NCBI RefSeq assembly: GCF_003634045.1
Contig: NZ_RBIM01000001.1
Span: 434,001-498,000, forward strand
Source of the DNA: Maricaulis maris
Lineage (GTDB): Bacteria; Pseudomonadota; Alphaproteobacteria; Caulobacterales; Maricaulaceae
Direction of reading: 5' to 3'
Length of the DNA stretch: 64,000 nucleotides
The notes under the pieces are model-generated. The model made no database searches. It saw nothing but the letters and a program-made list of their open reading frames with translations, and was not told the DNA's origin. Of the stretch, positions 44,733-53,546 are shown in pieces. Position numbers and translations under genes: made by a program. Position 1 is the stretch's first letter, and each line of letters opens with the position of its first letter.

Positions 44733-47339
44733 ATGGAATTCGAGAACTATACAGACCGCGCGCGGTCGATCATCCAGGCCGCTCAAGGGCTGGCCCTGAA
44801 ATCAAGCCACCAGCAATTCACGCCCGTGCATGTGCTCAAGGCGCTGATGGACGACAATGCCGGTCTGGCCGGCAATCTGATCAAGGCCGCAGGCGGCCGT
44901 GTCCGTCAGGTGCAGGACGGGGTCGATCAGGCCCTGGCCGCCCTGCCGCGCGTCGACGGGGCGGAGGCCAAACTCTATCTTGCGCCGGAGACGGCCAAGC
45001 TGTTTGGCGCTGCCGAGGAGGCGTCCAAAAAGGCCGGCGACCAGTTCGTCACGGCCGAGCGCATCCTGCTGGCAACGGCGCTGGCGAGCGGCACCAAGGG
45101 TGCCGACATCCTCAAGGCCGCCAGTGTGACACCGCAGGCCCTCAACACCGCGATCAATGATCTGCGCCAGGGCAAGACGGCCGACAGCCAGTCGGCCGAA
45201 GACGGCTATGAGGCGCTCAAGAAATATGCCCGCGACCTGACTGAAGTCGCCCGCGACGGCAAGCTTGACCCGGTCATCGGCCGGGACGAGGAAATCCGCC
45301 GCGCCATCCAGGTCCTGTCGCGCCGGACCAAGAATAATCCCGTCCTGATCGGTGAGCCGGGCGTTGGCAAGACCGCCATCGCCGAAGGCCTGGCCCTGCG
45401 CATCGTCAATGGCGATGTGCCGGAAAGCCTGAAGGAAAAGCGCCTTCTCGCGCTGGACATGGGCGCCCTGATCGCCGGTGCGAAATATCGCGGCGAGTTC
45501 GAGGAGCGGCTCAAGGCGGTGCTGTCCGAGGTCGAGAATGCCAACGGCCAGATCATCCTCTTCATCGACGAGATGCACACGCTCGTCGGCGCCGGCAAGA
45601 CCGATGGCGCCATGGATGCGTCCAACCTGTTGAAGCCCGCCCTGGCGCGCGGTGCGCTGCATTGTGTCGGAGCCACGACGCTGGACGAATATCGCAAGCA
45701 TGTCGAAAAGGATGCCGCCCTGGCACGGCGCTTCCAGCCGGTGATGATCGAGGAGCCGACGGTGCAGGACACGGTCTCCATCCTGCGGGGCCTGAAGGAG
45801 AAATACGAGGTTCACCACGGCGTGCGCATAGCCGACAGCGCCATCGTATCCGCCGCCAACCTCTCCAACCGCTACATCACCGACCGTTTCCTGCCCGACA
45901 AGGCGATCGATCTGATGGACGAGGCTTCGGCCCGCCTGCGCATGCAGATCGATAGCAAGCCGGAAGAGCTCGACGAGATCGACCGCCGCGCCATCCAGCT
46001 CAAGATCGAGGCGGAGGCGCTCAAGAAGGAGGCGGATGACGCCTCGAAGGAACGCCTGGCAACAATCTCCAAGGAGATCGCCGAGCTGGAATCCCGCTCC
46101 GCCGAACTGACCGCCACCTGGCGCGCCGAAAAGGACAAGCTGGCCTCGGCCACCACCTTCAAGGAAGCCATCGATCGGGCCCGTTCCGAACTCGCCGACG
46201 CCGAACGGCGCGGTGATCTCGGCCGGGCGTCGGAGATCAAATACGGCCAACTGCCCGACCTTGAACGCAAGCTCGCCGCCGCCGAGGCCGAGGGCGATGA
46301 CGGGACCACGATGCAGGAAGTCGTCGATGACGAGCAGATCGCCCAGATCGTCTCGCGCTGGACCGGTGTGCCCGTCGACAAGATGCTCGAAGGCGAGCGT
46401 GACAAGCTGCTGCGCATGGAAGACGCGCTGCGCGGCCGGGTGATCGGCCAGGACCCGGCCCTGGAAGCGGTGTCCGACGCCGTGCGCCGGGCCCGCGCTG
46501 GTCTGAAGGATCCGGCCCGTCCGATCGGCTCCTTCCTCTTCCTCGGCCCGACCGGTGTCGGCAAGACCGAGCTGACCAAGGCGCTGGCTGAATTCCTGTT
46601 CGACGACGAGACCGCCGTCTCGCGCCTCGACATGTCGGAATACATGGAGAAACACTCGGTCTCGCGCATGATCGGCGCCCCGCCGGGCTATGTCGGCTAT
46701 GAGGAGGGCGGTGCCCTGACCGAAGCTGTGCGCCGGCGTCCCTACCAGGTCGTCCTGCTCGACGAGATCGAGAAGGCGCACCCGGATGTCTTCAACGTGC
46801 TGCTGCAAGTCCTTGATGATGGCCGGCTGACAGACGGGCAGGGCCGCACGGTCGATTTCCGCAATACGATCATCATCATGACCTCCAATCTGGGGTCGGA
46901 GCATCTGCAACTGGTCGATGATGTCGAGGAGGCGCGGGACAGTGTGATGGCGGTCGTGCGCGGTCATTTCCGGCCGGAATTCCTCAACCGGATCGACGAG
47001 GTCATCCTGTTCCGCAAGCTGGCCGAAGCGCATATGGGCGCCATCGTCGACATCCAGCTCGGTTATCTCCAGCGCCTGCTGGAAGACCGCCGCATGGTGA
47101 TCGAAATCGACGCCGGCGCCCGCGCCTGGCTGGCCGCCAAGGGCTATGACCCGGCCTATGGCGCGCGCCCGCTGAAGCGCGTCATCCAGAAAGAGCTCCA
47201 GGACCCGCTCGCCCGTCTCCTGCTGGAAGGCAAGATCAAGGATGGCGACACCATCCAGGTCTCCAGCGAGGCCGGTGTGCTGACGGTGAATGGGGTTGCC
47301 GTGGGTGTGAAAGTGCCGAGGCCGGACGCGGTGAATTGA
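44733..47339 (+). CDS. clpB: ATP-dependent disaggregase ClpB
   Basis: An 868-residue hexameric chaperone that works with DnaK to extract proteins from aggregates. The Clp N domain (about 1-145) starts with [17 protein letters not shown]. The first AAA module has Walker [16 protein letters not shown]. The coiled-coil middle domain (about 410-530) marks it as ClpB rather than ClpA or ClpC. The second AAA module has [16 protein letters not shown] and ends with [18 protein letters not shown]. The start at 44733 has GGGGGA upstream. Confidence 0.97.
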   Translation: MEFENYTDRARSIIQAAQGLALKSSHQQFTPVHVLKALMDDNAGLAGNLIKAAGGRVRQVQDGVDQALAALPRVDGAEAKLYLAPETAKLFGAAEEASKKAGDQFVTAERILLATALASGTKGADILKAASVTPQALNTAINDLRQGKTADSQSAEDGYEALKKYARDLTEVARDGKLDPVIGRDEEIRRAIQVLSRRTKNNPVLIGEPGVGKTAIAEGLALRIVNGDVPESLKEKRLLALDMGALIAGAKYRGEFEERLKAVLSEVENANGQIILFIDEMHTLVGAGKTDGAMDASNLLKPALARGALHCVGATTLDEYRKHVEKDAALARRFQPVMIEEPTVQDTVSILRGLKEKYEVHHGVRIADSAIVSAANLSNRYITDRFLPDKAIDLMDEASARLRMQIDSKPEELDEIDRRAIQLKIEAEALKKEADDASKERLATISKEIAELESRSAELTATWRAEKDKLASATTFKEAIDRARSELADAERRGDLGRASEIKYGQLPDLERKLAAAEAEGDDGTTMQEVVDDEQIAQIVSRWTGVPVDKMLEGERDKLLRMEDALRGRVIGQDPALEAVSDAVRRARAGLKDPARPIGSFLFLGPTGVGKTELTKALAEFLFDDETAVSRLDMSEYMEKHSVSRMIGAPPGYVGYEEGGALTEAVRRRPYQVVLLDEIEKAHPDVFNVLLQVLDDGRLTDGQGRTVDFRNTIIIMTSNLGSEHLQLVDDVEEARDSVMAVVRGHFRPEFLNRIDEVILFRKLAEAHMGAIVDIQLGYLQRLLEDRRMVIEIDAGARAWLAAKGYDPAYGARPLKRVIQKELQDPLARLLLEGKIKDGDTIQVSSEAGVLTVNGVAVGVKVPRPDAVN

Positions 47340-47405
47340 TGTTTGGGGCGGTCGTGATGGCCGCCCCATTCTCGTTCGAAAACGGGCAGCCCGCCTGCCC
47401 AAGCA

Positions 47406-47538
47406 TCCATTGTTGGCTTGCCGAGATCAGGCCCAGGCAGGTTCAGCGCGTCAAGGGCCAAGGGCCGCTTCGCGGCGGCAAAGCCGCCCTTGACGCGCTG
47501 AACCTGCCTGGGCAAACGGCTGACAAGCCAAGAATGAA
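47406..47538. repeat. Nested double-stem element, copy C
   Basis: An outer 15-bp stem (47406-47420 with 47524-47538, two mismatches), ten unpaired bases on each side (CCGAGATCAG and AAACGGCTGA), a perfect 28-bp inner stem (47431-47458 with 47486-47513) and a 27-base loop with its own GCCGC-TTC-GCGGC hairpin. It lies between the convergent clpB and arsenite permease genes. The architecture matches copies A and B, but the stem sequences differ. Confidence 0.87.
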
Positions 47539-47592
47539 TATCTCTCCGCGAGGCGCGGACGTTTCCGATGGCGATTCCGGTTCGCCCGCCCC

Positions 47593-48666
47593 CTACCGCC
47601 CCGCAAACCAGCCCTGCGTCCGGTTGGCAAAGGCCACCAGGGACAGCATCACCGGCACTTCCACCAGCACCCCGACCACGGTCGCCAGCGCGGCGCCGGA
47701 ATTCAGGCCGAACAGGCTGATGGCGACCGCGACGGCCAGCTCGAAGAAGTTCGAGGTGCCGATCATGGCGCAGGGGGCGGCGATGTTGAACGGGGTCTTC
47801 CACAGCCAGGCGGCGCCATAGGCAATGGCGAAAATGCCGTAGGACTGGATCAGGAGCGGCACCGCGATGATGGCGATGGTGATGGGCTGGGTCAGGATGG
47901 TCTCGCCCTGGAAGCCGAACAGGATGATCACCGTGCCGATCAGGCCGATGATCGAGGCCGGTTTGATCAGCGCCGTGAAATCACCGACGGCCTTGTCGGC
48001 ACCCGCGGCGGACTTGCCGCGCGACAATGCCTTGCGGGTCAGCCAGCCGGCGATCAGCGGGATGACGACATACAAGCCGACCGACAGCAGGAGCGTGTCC
48101 CACGGGACGGTGATATCGGTCACGCCGAGCAGCAGGGCGACGATCGGGGCAAAGGCGACGACCATGATGAGGTCATTCGCGGCGACCTGGACCAGGGTGT
48201 AATTGGCGTCGCCCTTGGTCAGCTGCGACCACACGAAAACCATGGCCGTGCACGGTGCGGCGCCGAGGATGATGACGCCGGCCAGGTATTGCTGGGCGTC
48301 CTCGGGCTGCAGCCAGGGGGCGAAGACATGCTCGAAGAACAACACGCCCAGAAGCGCCATCGAGAAGGGCTTGACCAGCCAGTTGACGACCAGGGTGATG
48401 ATCAGCCCCTTGGGCCGTTCGCCAACATGGGTCAGCGAGCCGAAATCGATCTGGATCATCATCGGCCAGACCATGGCCCAGATCAGCACTGCAATGGCGA
48501 GATTGACCGAGGCGTATTCAAGCCCGGCGAGCCAGGCAAAGGCGCCGGGCATGATCACGCCGAGGGCGATACCCGCCGCCATGCCCATGCCGACCCAGAC
48601 CGACAGCCATTTTTCGAAAAAGCCGATCCCGCCCGGGGCGGCGTCCTGTACGGTGGTGTCGGTCAT
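47593..48666 (-). CDS. ACR3 family arsenite efflux permease
   Basis: A 357-residue inner membrane protein with about ten helices that exports arsenite. The conserved Cys used for As(III) transport is in [34 protein letters not shown] and [18 protein letters not shown] are ACR3 family blocks, distinguishing it from the unrelated ArsB. It overlaps arsC by four bases (ATGA), forming an arsenate-detoxification pair. Confidence 0.93.
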   Translation of the reverse strand: MTDTTVQDAAPGGIGFFEKWLSVWVGMGMAAGIALGVIMPGAFAWLAGLEYASVNLAIAVLIWAMVWPMMIQIDFGSLTHVGERPKGLIITLVVNWLVKPFSMALLGVLFFEHVFAPWLQPEDAQQYLAGVIILGAAPCTAMVFVWSQLTKGDANYTLVQVAANDLIMVVAFAPIVALLLGVTDITVPWDTLLLSVGLYVVIPLIAGWLTRKALSRGKSAAGADKAVGDFTALIKPASIIGLIGTVIILFGFQGETILTQPITIAIIAVPLLIQSYGIFAIAYGAAWLWKTPFNIAAPCAMIGTSNFFELAVAVAISLFGLNSGAALATVVGVLVEVPVMLSLVAFANRTQGWFAGR

Positions 48667-49154
48667 GCGGGTGTGTCCTGTCGGGCGGCGAGAGTATCAA
48701 AAGCGCGTTTGAGCGCGTCGCGATCATCGCCGTCAAGTGCGGCCATCAAGGCGGTGATGCGGGCGTCCAGCGTGTTGAACGTGTCATGGAAGGCTTTTCG
48801 GGCGGCCTCGGCATCGGCAATGGCAGCCGGGTCGGGCAGGCCCCAATGGGTCTTGACCGGGGCACCGGGCCAGACCGGGCAGACTTCCGCCGCGGCGCTG
48901 TCGCAGACCGTGATGACGGCATCGAGGACCGGCGCGTCCGCCGCGGAAAACACGTCCCAGCTTTTCGAGCTATAGCCGGTGGCGGGCAGGCCGTGGGCGG
49001 CGAGGGTCTCAAGGGCGAGGGGATTGGGTGTGCCGGTCGGTGCCGAGCCGGCGGAGTATCCCGCCACCCGGCCTTGGCCACGGGCATTGATCAGGGCTTC
49101 GCCCAGGATGGAGCGCGCGGAATTGCCCGTGCACAGAACCAGGATGTTGAGCAT
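48663..49154 (-). CDS. arsC: Arsenate reductase (low-molecular-weight phosphatase type)
   Basis: A 163-residue reductase of the LMW protein tyrosine phosphatase fold. The P-loop is [10 protein letters not shown] with the nucleophilic Cys near residue 8. [18 protein letters not shown] supplies the second Cys region and GLPDPAAI the catalytic Asp-Pro. It reduces arsenate to arsenite for export by ACR3, encoded downstream in the same unit. No ArsR repressor gene is seen next to the pair. Confidence 0.92.
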   Translation of the reverse strand: MLNILVLCTGNSARSILGEALINARGQGRVAGYSAGSAPTGTPNPLALETLAAHGLPATGYSSKSWDVFSAADAPVLDAVITVCDSAAAEVCPVWPGAPVKTHWGLPDPAAIADAEAARKAFHDTFNTLDARITALMAALDGDDRDALKRAFDTLAARQDTPA

Positions 49155-49235
49155 GCGACCCCGCCCGTCTCATTGAGTACAGGCGGGGTCGTAGAGGTTG
49201 ACGCGTTCGGGATCAACGCTGTTTTGTTTCGCAGA

Positions 49236-49676
49236 TTATCGAAGCGACAATTGCAGGTGCGGCGTGCCGTCCGAGGTATGCGCGACCGAGCGGCCATCGC
49301 GACCGATCGTGCCATTGATGCGTTGGCGAAACGCCGAGAAACTGTCGAACTTTACTACATCGACGGCTTCGTCGAGGGCCAGCGAAACCCGCCAGCCACC
49401 GGCACCACCGGCAATCGATTGCAGGCCGATAATGTCGGCCTGGAATGCCTGGCCAAGATAATGTCCGGAGACACGCCCGCCAACGGCGAGCGGCGTGTCC
49501 GGCCGGTTGCCGGCAGCGGCACTGAGTGTGTTCCAGTCGCGATAGCCCATCTGGCGGGCAAGGAGTTCAAGGGCCTCGCTGTGCGAGACAAAATTGCCTT
49601 CGGCTTCCAGCGCTTTTCGCAAACGCTTGGCCTGGGCTTTCAGCGCATCGCGCGAAAGCGGTTGGGATGAGGTCAT
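49236..49676 (-). CDS. Small protein of the glyoxalase-superfamily-annotated type
   Basis: A 146-residue protein. The N-terminal block LKAQAKRLRKALEAEGNFVSHSEALELLARQMGYRDWNTLSAAAG is typical of proteins annotated as glyoxalase superfamily in proteobacteria. The second half (GHYLGQAFQADIIGLQSI) is a small beta domain. No metal triad typical of real glyoxalases is evident, so enzyme activity is doubtful. The start at 49676 has AAGGG upstream. It lies upstream of arsC in the same direction, 81 bases away. Confidence 0.7.
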   Translation of the reverse strand: MTSSQPLSRDALKAQAKRLRKALEAEGNFVSHSEALELLARQMGYRDWNTLSAAAGNRPDTPLAVGGRVSGHYLGQAFQADIIGLQSIAGGAGGWRVSLALDEAVDVVKFDSFSAFRQRINGTIGRDGRSVAHTSDGTPHLQLSLR

Positions 49677-50004
49677 GACATGCCCTTTTCTTCTGGCATG
49701 CGGTTCAAGTGATGGGGCTCGCCTTGCCATCCCGCCGCATGTCGAAAAGACGTGAGGGAAATGTCGTGTTCAAGGGAGATTTCACCAAGGCCAAAAACCT
49801 GCGAGCGGCGGGCATCTCCATGCCTAGGGTGCTAGATAGGCGCGGCGAGGACGGGGGTCAATGGGCGTCGATGTCGGTCGTCATCCCCGACGGACGCCCC
49901 GCGAAGACCGGCGGAGATCAGATAAATGAACTGCGTCGCCGTTTTGTCGAGGTTGGCCCGTCAAGGAAGCAGGTGAAACCACCGTGCCGCTCTGGCTAGT
50001 CGCG
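49677..50004. other. Intergenic stretch without a supported gene
   Basis: This 328-base gap holds a diverged CGTCATCCCC-type palindromic repeat half (near 49878-49915) and an open frame of 96 codons with no ribosome site and no protein-like pattern. I see nothing else in it. Confidence 0.5.
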
Positions 50005-50535
50005 CTACCGGCGTCGGGTGTATCCGACAAAGAGGGGGGCCCAATCAGACGTATCGTCCGGGCGGACCCAGAATTCTTGTCGGACGCTACCGTCCTCCTG
50101 CGGTGCCCAAACGCCACGGACCTGCATTTCGCTGCCGTCCGCATTGCTGTGCAACCGGCCTTCCAGGACCATCGCGCCCGTTGCGTCGAGTCCGCCTGAA
50201 TAGTCGATGTGAAAGCGCGGGCTCATCCAGACCTGCCGCCAATGCCCGGTGGCCGGGTCGACAAACGTCATTCCTGTGCCTGTGCCGCCATCGAAGGTCG
50301 ACCAGTCTTCAACCACCAGACAACCAGCCTCCCGCCGGGTATAGGTCTGGGTGCCGATCTGTTGCCCGTCGGCGGTAAAGAAGTCCCACTCGCCGATCAC
50401 GAAATCGAAATCCGAATATGGTGCGACGTCCTGACCGCAAACAGGCGGGGCGGCTTGTTGGGCAGATGCCGTCCCTGCATAACCGAACAAGCCCATTCCG
50501 ATGAGAAGGCAAGCGGATTTGAAACTTTGCATCAT
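50005..50535 (-). CDS. Exported DUF1579-like protein
   Basis: A 176-residue exported protein with a signal peptide (about 1-25, TASAQQ). The mature part has the lipocalin-like pattern of DUF1579-type proteins: DFDFVIGEWDFFTADG, a run of alternating beta strands (GCLVVEDWSTFDGGTGTGMTF), TGHWRQVWMSP and a final FVRPDDTSDW-like strand. Function is unknown. Two cysteines (in PPVCGQ and EAGCLV) could form a disulfide in the periplasm. The gap downstream of it on the + strand side holds copy B of the nested stem element. Confidence 0.65.
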   Translation of the reverse strand: MMQSFKSACLLIGMGLFGYAGTASAQQAAPPVCGQDVAPYSDFDFVIGEWDFFTADGQQIGTQTYTRREAGCLVVEDWSTFDGGTGTGMTFVDPATGHWRQVWMSPRFHIDYSGGLDATGAMVLEGRLHSNADGSEMQVRGVWAPQEDGSVRQEFWVRPDDTSDWAPLFVGYTRRR

Positions 50536-50769
50536 GCGTATTTCCTAGTTTCGACGCGTCTCGGATCAGCGAATGGCTAACAAGCCGGACGGCTTGGCAA
50601 TAGCGAGATCAGACGCGTCGCAATCCCGCTTGGCGTCCATGACGGGCGGCGATCGCGGCCGGCTCGGGACAGATACCGTTGTCCCGGTGCACTGACCATT
50701 CGCCTCCCGAGGCGGGGCTGGCTTGGGGAGGAAACAGGTGACGTTACCGCGCCCGCGGCGCACGCTCGG

Positions 50770-50900
50770 CCATAAATCACTTGCCGAGAGAAAGCCGTAA
50801 CCGGTTCTTGAGCTCAAGGGGCATGCCCGCGGAGCGGCGCCTGCGGCGCCCTTGACCTCAAGAACCGGTTACGGCCCGATGGCTGCCAAGTGATCTATGG
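50770..50900. repeat. Nested double-stem element, copy B
   Basis: An outer 14-bp stem (50770-50783 with 50887-50900, one mismatch), 10-11 unpaired bases on each side, an inner 27-bp stem (50794-50820 with 50849-50875, one C-C mismatch) and a 28-base loop. Compared with copy A, the inner stem differs at three left-arm positions, and each has the matching change on the right arm. It lies in the 505-base gap between the DUF1579-like and M23 genes; the rest of that gap holds smaller hairpins only. Confidence 0.87.
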
Positions 50901-50977
50901 ACGACCGCGCGCGTGGCGCGCGAAAATGAAGGCCTGTCACCGCTTGTTTGCACTGACAGCCGATCACCCACTCCGTC

Positions 50978-51017
50978 TCGCCCTGCGGGCGATCCACCTC
51001 GCCCATCAAGGGCGAGG
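50978..51017. repeat. Short palindromic repeats downstream of the M23 gene
   Basis: TCGCCC-TGC-GGGCGA (50978-50992) and CCTCGCCC-ATCAA-GGGCGAGG (50997-51017) are two perfect hairpins between copy B and the stop codon of the minus-strand M23 gene. They may act as its terminator or be ordinary intergenic repeats. Confidence 0.55.
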
Positions 51018-51040
51018 ACCTGCGGTCTTCGCCCCAGATA

Positions 51041-52498
51041 CTACTGCGCCCCGTTCCCCGCATCGGCGACGATCGGCGTGTCGGTGTCAGCCGCCGGGCG
51101 GGCCGCGTTGCGGATGGCGATGATGCGGTCGCGTTCGGCTTCAAACAGCGGGATCTCGTCTTCCGACAGCTGGCGGCCGGTCGGCAGGTCCAGCGTCATC
51201 GGGTTGCGCGGCGTGCCATTGTGGTGGACTTCATAGTGCAGGTGCGGACCGGTCGAGCGACCGGTCGTGCCGACATAGGCGATGACCTGGCCCTGGGTGA
51301 CACGGCTGCCGGCGCGGATGCCGCGGGCGAAGCCGTTCAGGTGGGCATAGGCGGTCTGGTAGCCATTGGCGTGCCGGATGCGAACATAATTGCCGAAACT
51401 GCCATAGCGGTCGGCGCGTTCGACGACGCCATTGCCGGCGGCCATCACCGGGGTGCCGGTCGGGGCCGCGAAATCGGTGCCGTTATGGCGGCGCGTATAG
51501 CCCAGGATCGGGTGACGGCGCGCTCTCGAGAAGGATGAGGACAGGCGGGCGCCATTGACCGGAGTCAGCATCAAAAGGCGCTGGGCGCTGGCGCCCTCGG
51601 GGCTGTAATAGCCGACAATCCCGTCTTCGGTCTCGTAACGGAAGAATTCCTTGGCATCGCCGCGACCGTCATACATCGCATAGAGAATGTCACCGGTGCG
51701 GGCGGTATGGCCCTCCTCATCGACGAACCGCTCAAACAGGATGTCGAATTCATCGCCGGGCTGGATCGAGCGCTGGAAGTCAATGGCGTAGGCGAGGACG
51801 CTGGCCAGTTCGTTGACGACCCGGTCGGTGGCGCCGGCGGCAAGGGCGTCGACATAGAGCGAGGCGGTGATGGAACCGGAGGCTCGCACCATTTCGCGAT
51901 CAAACTCGGCGATCGTCTCGCGGGCGCGGAATGTGTCGTCAAACGTGCGGGCAACGGTGATCGAACGCTCGATATCGGGGCGGAAGGACAGGCCTTCAAA
52001 CCGTGTCGCGGCCTCACCGCCATCGGCGGCCGCATCGGCGCCGAAATACAGATTGATCCGTTCGCCGATATTCAGGTAGCGCAGGTCGAAAACCGTTCCC
52101 AGTGCGGCGATGGCCCGAGCGGCTTCGACGCGATCAACACCGGCATCATCCAGCAAGCCGGCCATGGTCCCGCCACGCGGCACGATCCGCTCGATCTGGA
52201 TCCGGGTGGCGCAGGTCCGGCATTCGGTGAAGGCGGCATCATTGACGCGTGCCAGATCGGCGGCGCTGAGCACGCGCGGCGCGGCTTCGACGTCCACGTC
52301 CTGAACCGGGACGATGTTGGCCGGATCGGTCGGTGCGGCCATCGCCAGGCTCATGGCTTCGGTGCTGGCGGCTTCGCTGCGCGGTTCACCGCCCAGCATC
52401 AGCGCGGCCAAGAGGCCGGCGGAAAGCGCCAGGCTGGCGAAAGCTACCAAGCCGCGCGTGCGACGGGTATCGGCGCGGGTGACGTCGAACTCTGACAC
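51041..52498 (-). CDS. Membrane-anchored M23 metallopeptidase
   Basis: A 485-residue cell-wall hydrolase. A single N-terminal membrane helix lies at about residues 15-37. The middle region (about 95-300, GGTMAGLLDDAGVDR, QPGDEFDILFERFVDEEGH) is the OapA/LysM-like and beta-rich portion typical of MepM/YebA-type peptidases. The M23 domain (about 330-455) has RRHNGTDFAAPTGTPVMAAG with zinc His and Asp and GPHLHYEVHHNGTP with the later histidines, so it should be active. It is divergent from chpT, with 234 bases between starts. Confidence 0.9.
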   Translation of the reverse strand: MSEFDVTRADTRRTRGLVAFASLALSAGLLAALMLGGEPRSEAASTEAMSLAMAAPTDPANIVPVQDVDVEAAPRVLSAADLARVNDAAFTECRTCATRIQIERIVPRGGTMAGLLDDAGVDRVEAARAIAALGTVFDLRYLNIGERINLYFGADAAADGGEAATRFEGLSFRPDIERSITVARTFDDTFRARETIAEFDREMVRASGSITASLYVDALAAGATDRVVNELASVLAYAIDFQRSIQPGDEFDILFERFVDEEGHTARTGDILYAMYDGRGDAKEFFRYETEDGIVGYYSPEGASAQRLLMLTPVNGARLSSSFSRARRHPILGYTRRHNGTDFAAPTGTPVMAAGNGVVERADRYGSFGNYVRIRHANGYQTAYAHLNGFARGIRAGSRVTQGQVIAYVGTTGRSTGPHLHYEVHHNGTPRNPMTLDLPTGRQLSEDEIPLFEAERDRIIAIRNAARPAADTDTPIVADAGNGAQ

Positions 52499-52732
52499 TT
52501 GCCCAAAACTCCGGTCTGCTCAAACGACACGCCTGTCCGTAGCGGATCAGGCCTGTCTGGTCCATCAAGCAAGTCTCGCACCGGTTTGTGGCTTGTCCCC
52601 AAACGCAACGCAAAACCTGTCCCCACAGCCGGGGACGAATCATGTCTTGGACTGATCCGGTTGCCAAGACCTTTCCGCGACCGTGATTGCAGTCACGGTG
52701 CGAAAACCGTCACCGATCCTCAAGAATCGTGT

Positions 52733-53416
52733 ATGGAAATTCGCATGCAAGATGCTCTTCCCGCCGAAATCCCGGCCGACCAACTCGCCGCCCTGCTCTG
52801 TGCACGGCTCTGTCATGACCTCGTCAGCCCGGTTTCGGCGCTCAGCGCTGCGCTGAGCGTATTCGACGATCCGGACTCGACGGACATGCATGACGACGCC
52901 ATGGAGCTGGTCCGCGAAAGCTCGCGCCAGGCCCAGGCCAAGCTGGAATTCTGCCGCCTCGCTTTCGGGGCTGGCGGGTCAGCACCGGGCATTCTCGACA
53001 GCCGCGAGCTGCAACGCCTGACCGAAGCCATGTTCTCGGCGGTCAAGCCGCAGATTGTCTGGAAGGTTGAAGCCACCGGGCTGGAGAAGCAGGCCGCGCG
53101 CCTGTTGCTGAACATGTGCCTGCTGGGCGTCGATGCGGCCCCGCGCGGCGGCACGGTGACGGTGGAAGCGGCGGCCGCTGCCGGCGGTGCGCGCCTGCGC
53201 GTGATCTCGGACGGTCCGCGGGCGCGTTTGGAGGAAGGTACGGCGAAGGCCCTGGAGGCGATTGCTCCGGAGAACGGCTATGATGGTCGCTCGATCCAGC
53301 CGTATTATACGGGACTGATTGCCCGCACCAATGGTGGCCGCGTCAGCGCCCAGGCCGGTGAGAACCGGGTCGAGTTCATCGCCTTGGTCAAGCCGCCGGA
53401 AGGCATGATCGGCTAG
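52733..53416 (+). CDS. chpT: Histidine phosphotransferase ChpT
   Basis: A 227-residue cytosolic phosphotransferase that passes phosphate from CckA to CtrA and CpdR. The phospho-His lies in LCARLCHDLVSPVSAL (His28), the conserved ChpT helix. After the dimerisation hairpin, the C-terminal part (QTVWK-like IVWKVE, LLLNMCLLGVDAAPRGGTV) is a degenerate GHKL fold without ATP-binding motifs, as in ChpT. ATG at 52745 is an alternative start; neither has a strong ribosome site. The gene precedes the cheA operon by 130 bases in the same direction, and the target gene ctrA is about 10 kb away. Confidence 0.9.
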   Translation: MEIRMQDALPAEIPADQLAALLCARLCHDLVSPVSALSAALSVFDDPDSTDMHDDAMELVRESSRQAQAKLEFCRLAFGAGGSAPGILDSRELQRLTEAMFSAVKPQIVWKVEATGLEKQAARLLLNMCLLGVDAAPRGGTVTVEAAAAAGGARLRVISDGPRARLEEGTAKALEAIAPENGYDGRSIQPYYTGLIARTNGGRVSAQAGENRVEFIALVKPPEGMIG

Positions 53417-53494
53417 CCGGACAAAGAACGCCCGGGCGGTCTCATATCCTATGAGCGATTTGGCTGTCTCGCAGACGTCCCGGCCAATAGTCCG

Positions 53495-53502
53495 TTAACC
53501 AA
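53495..53502 (+). promoter_or_regulatory. Candidate CtrA half-site upstream of cheA
   Basis: TTAACCAA lies 45 bases before the cheA start, in the only sizeable gap of the chpT-che cluster. It matches the TTAACC half of the CtrA consensus. Only a half-site is present. Confidence 0.35.
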
Positions 53503-53546
53503 GCCCTGTCAGGTTGCTGTGGAATCAGAACCGTACGGGGCCTGCC

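Noticed and set aside
44802-47402. 866-codon minus-strand frame over clpB
   Set aside because: Antisense shadow of ClpB, which has all its motifs on the plus strand.
49709-49999. 96-codon frame in the gap before the DUF1579-like gene
   Set aside because: It runs through a palindromic repeat half and has no ribosome site or recognisable domain.
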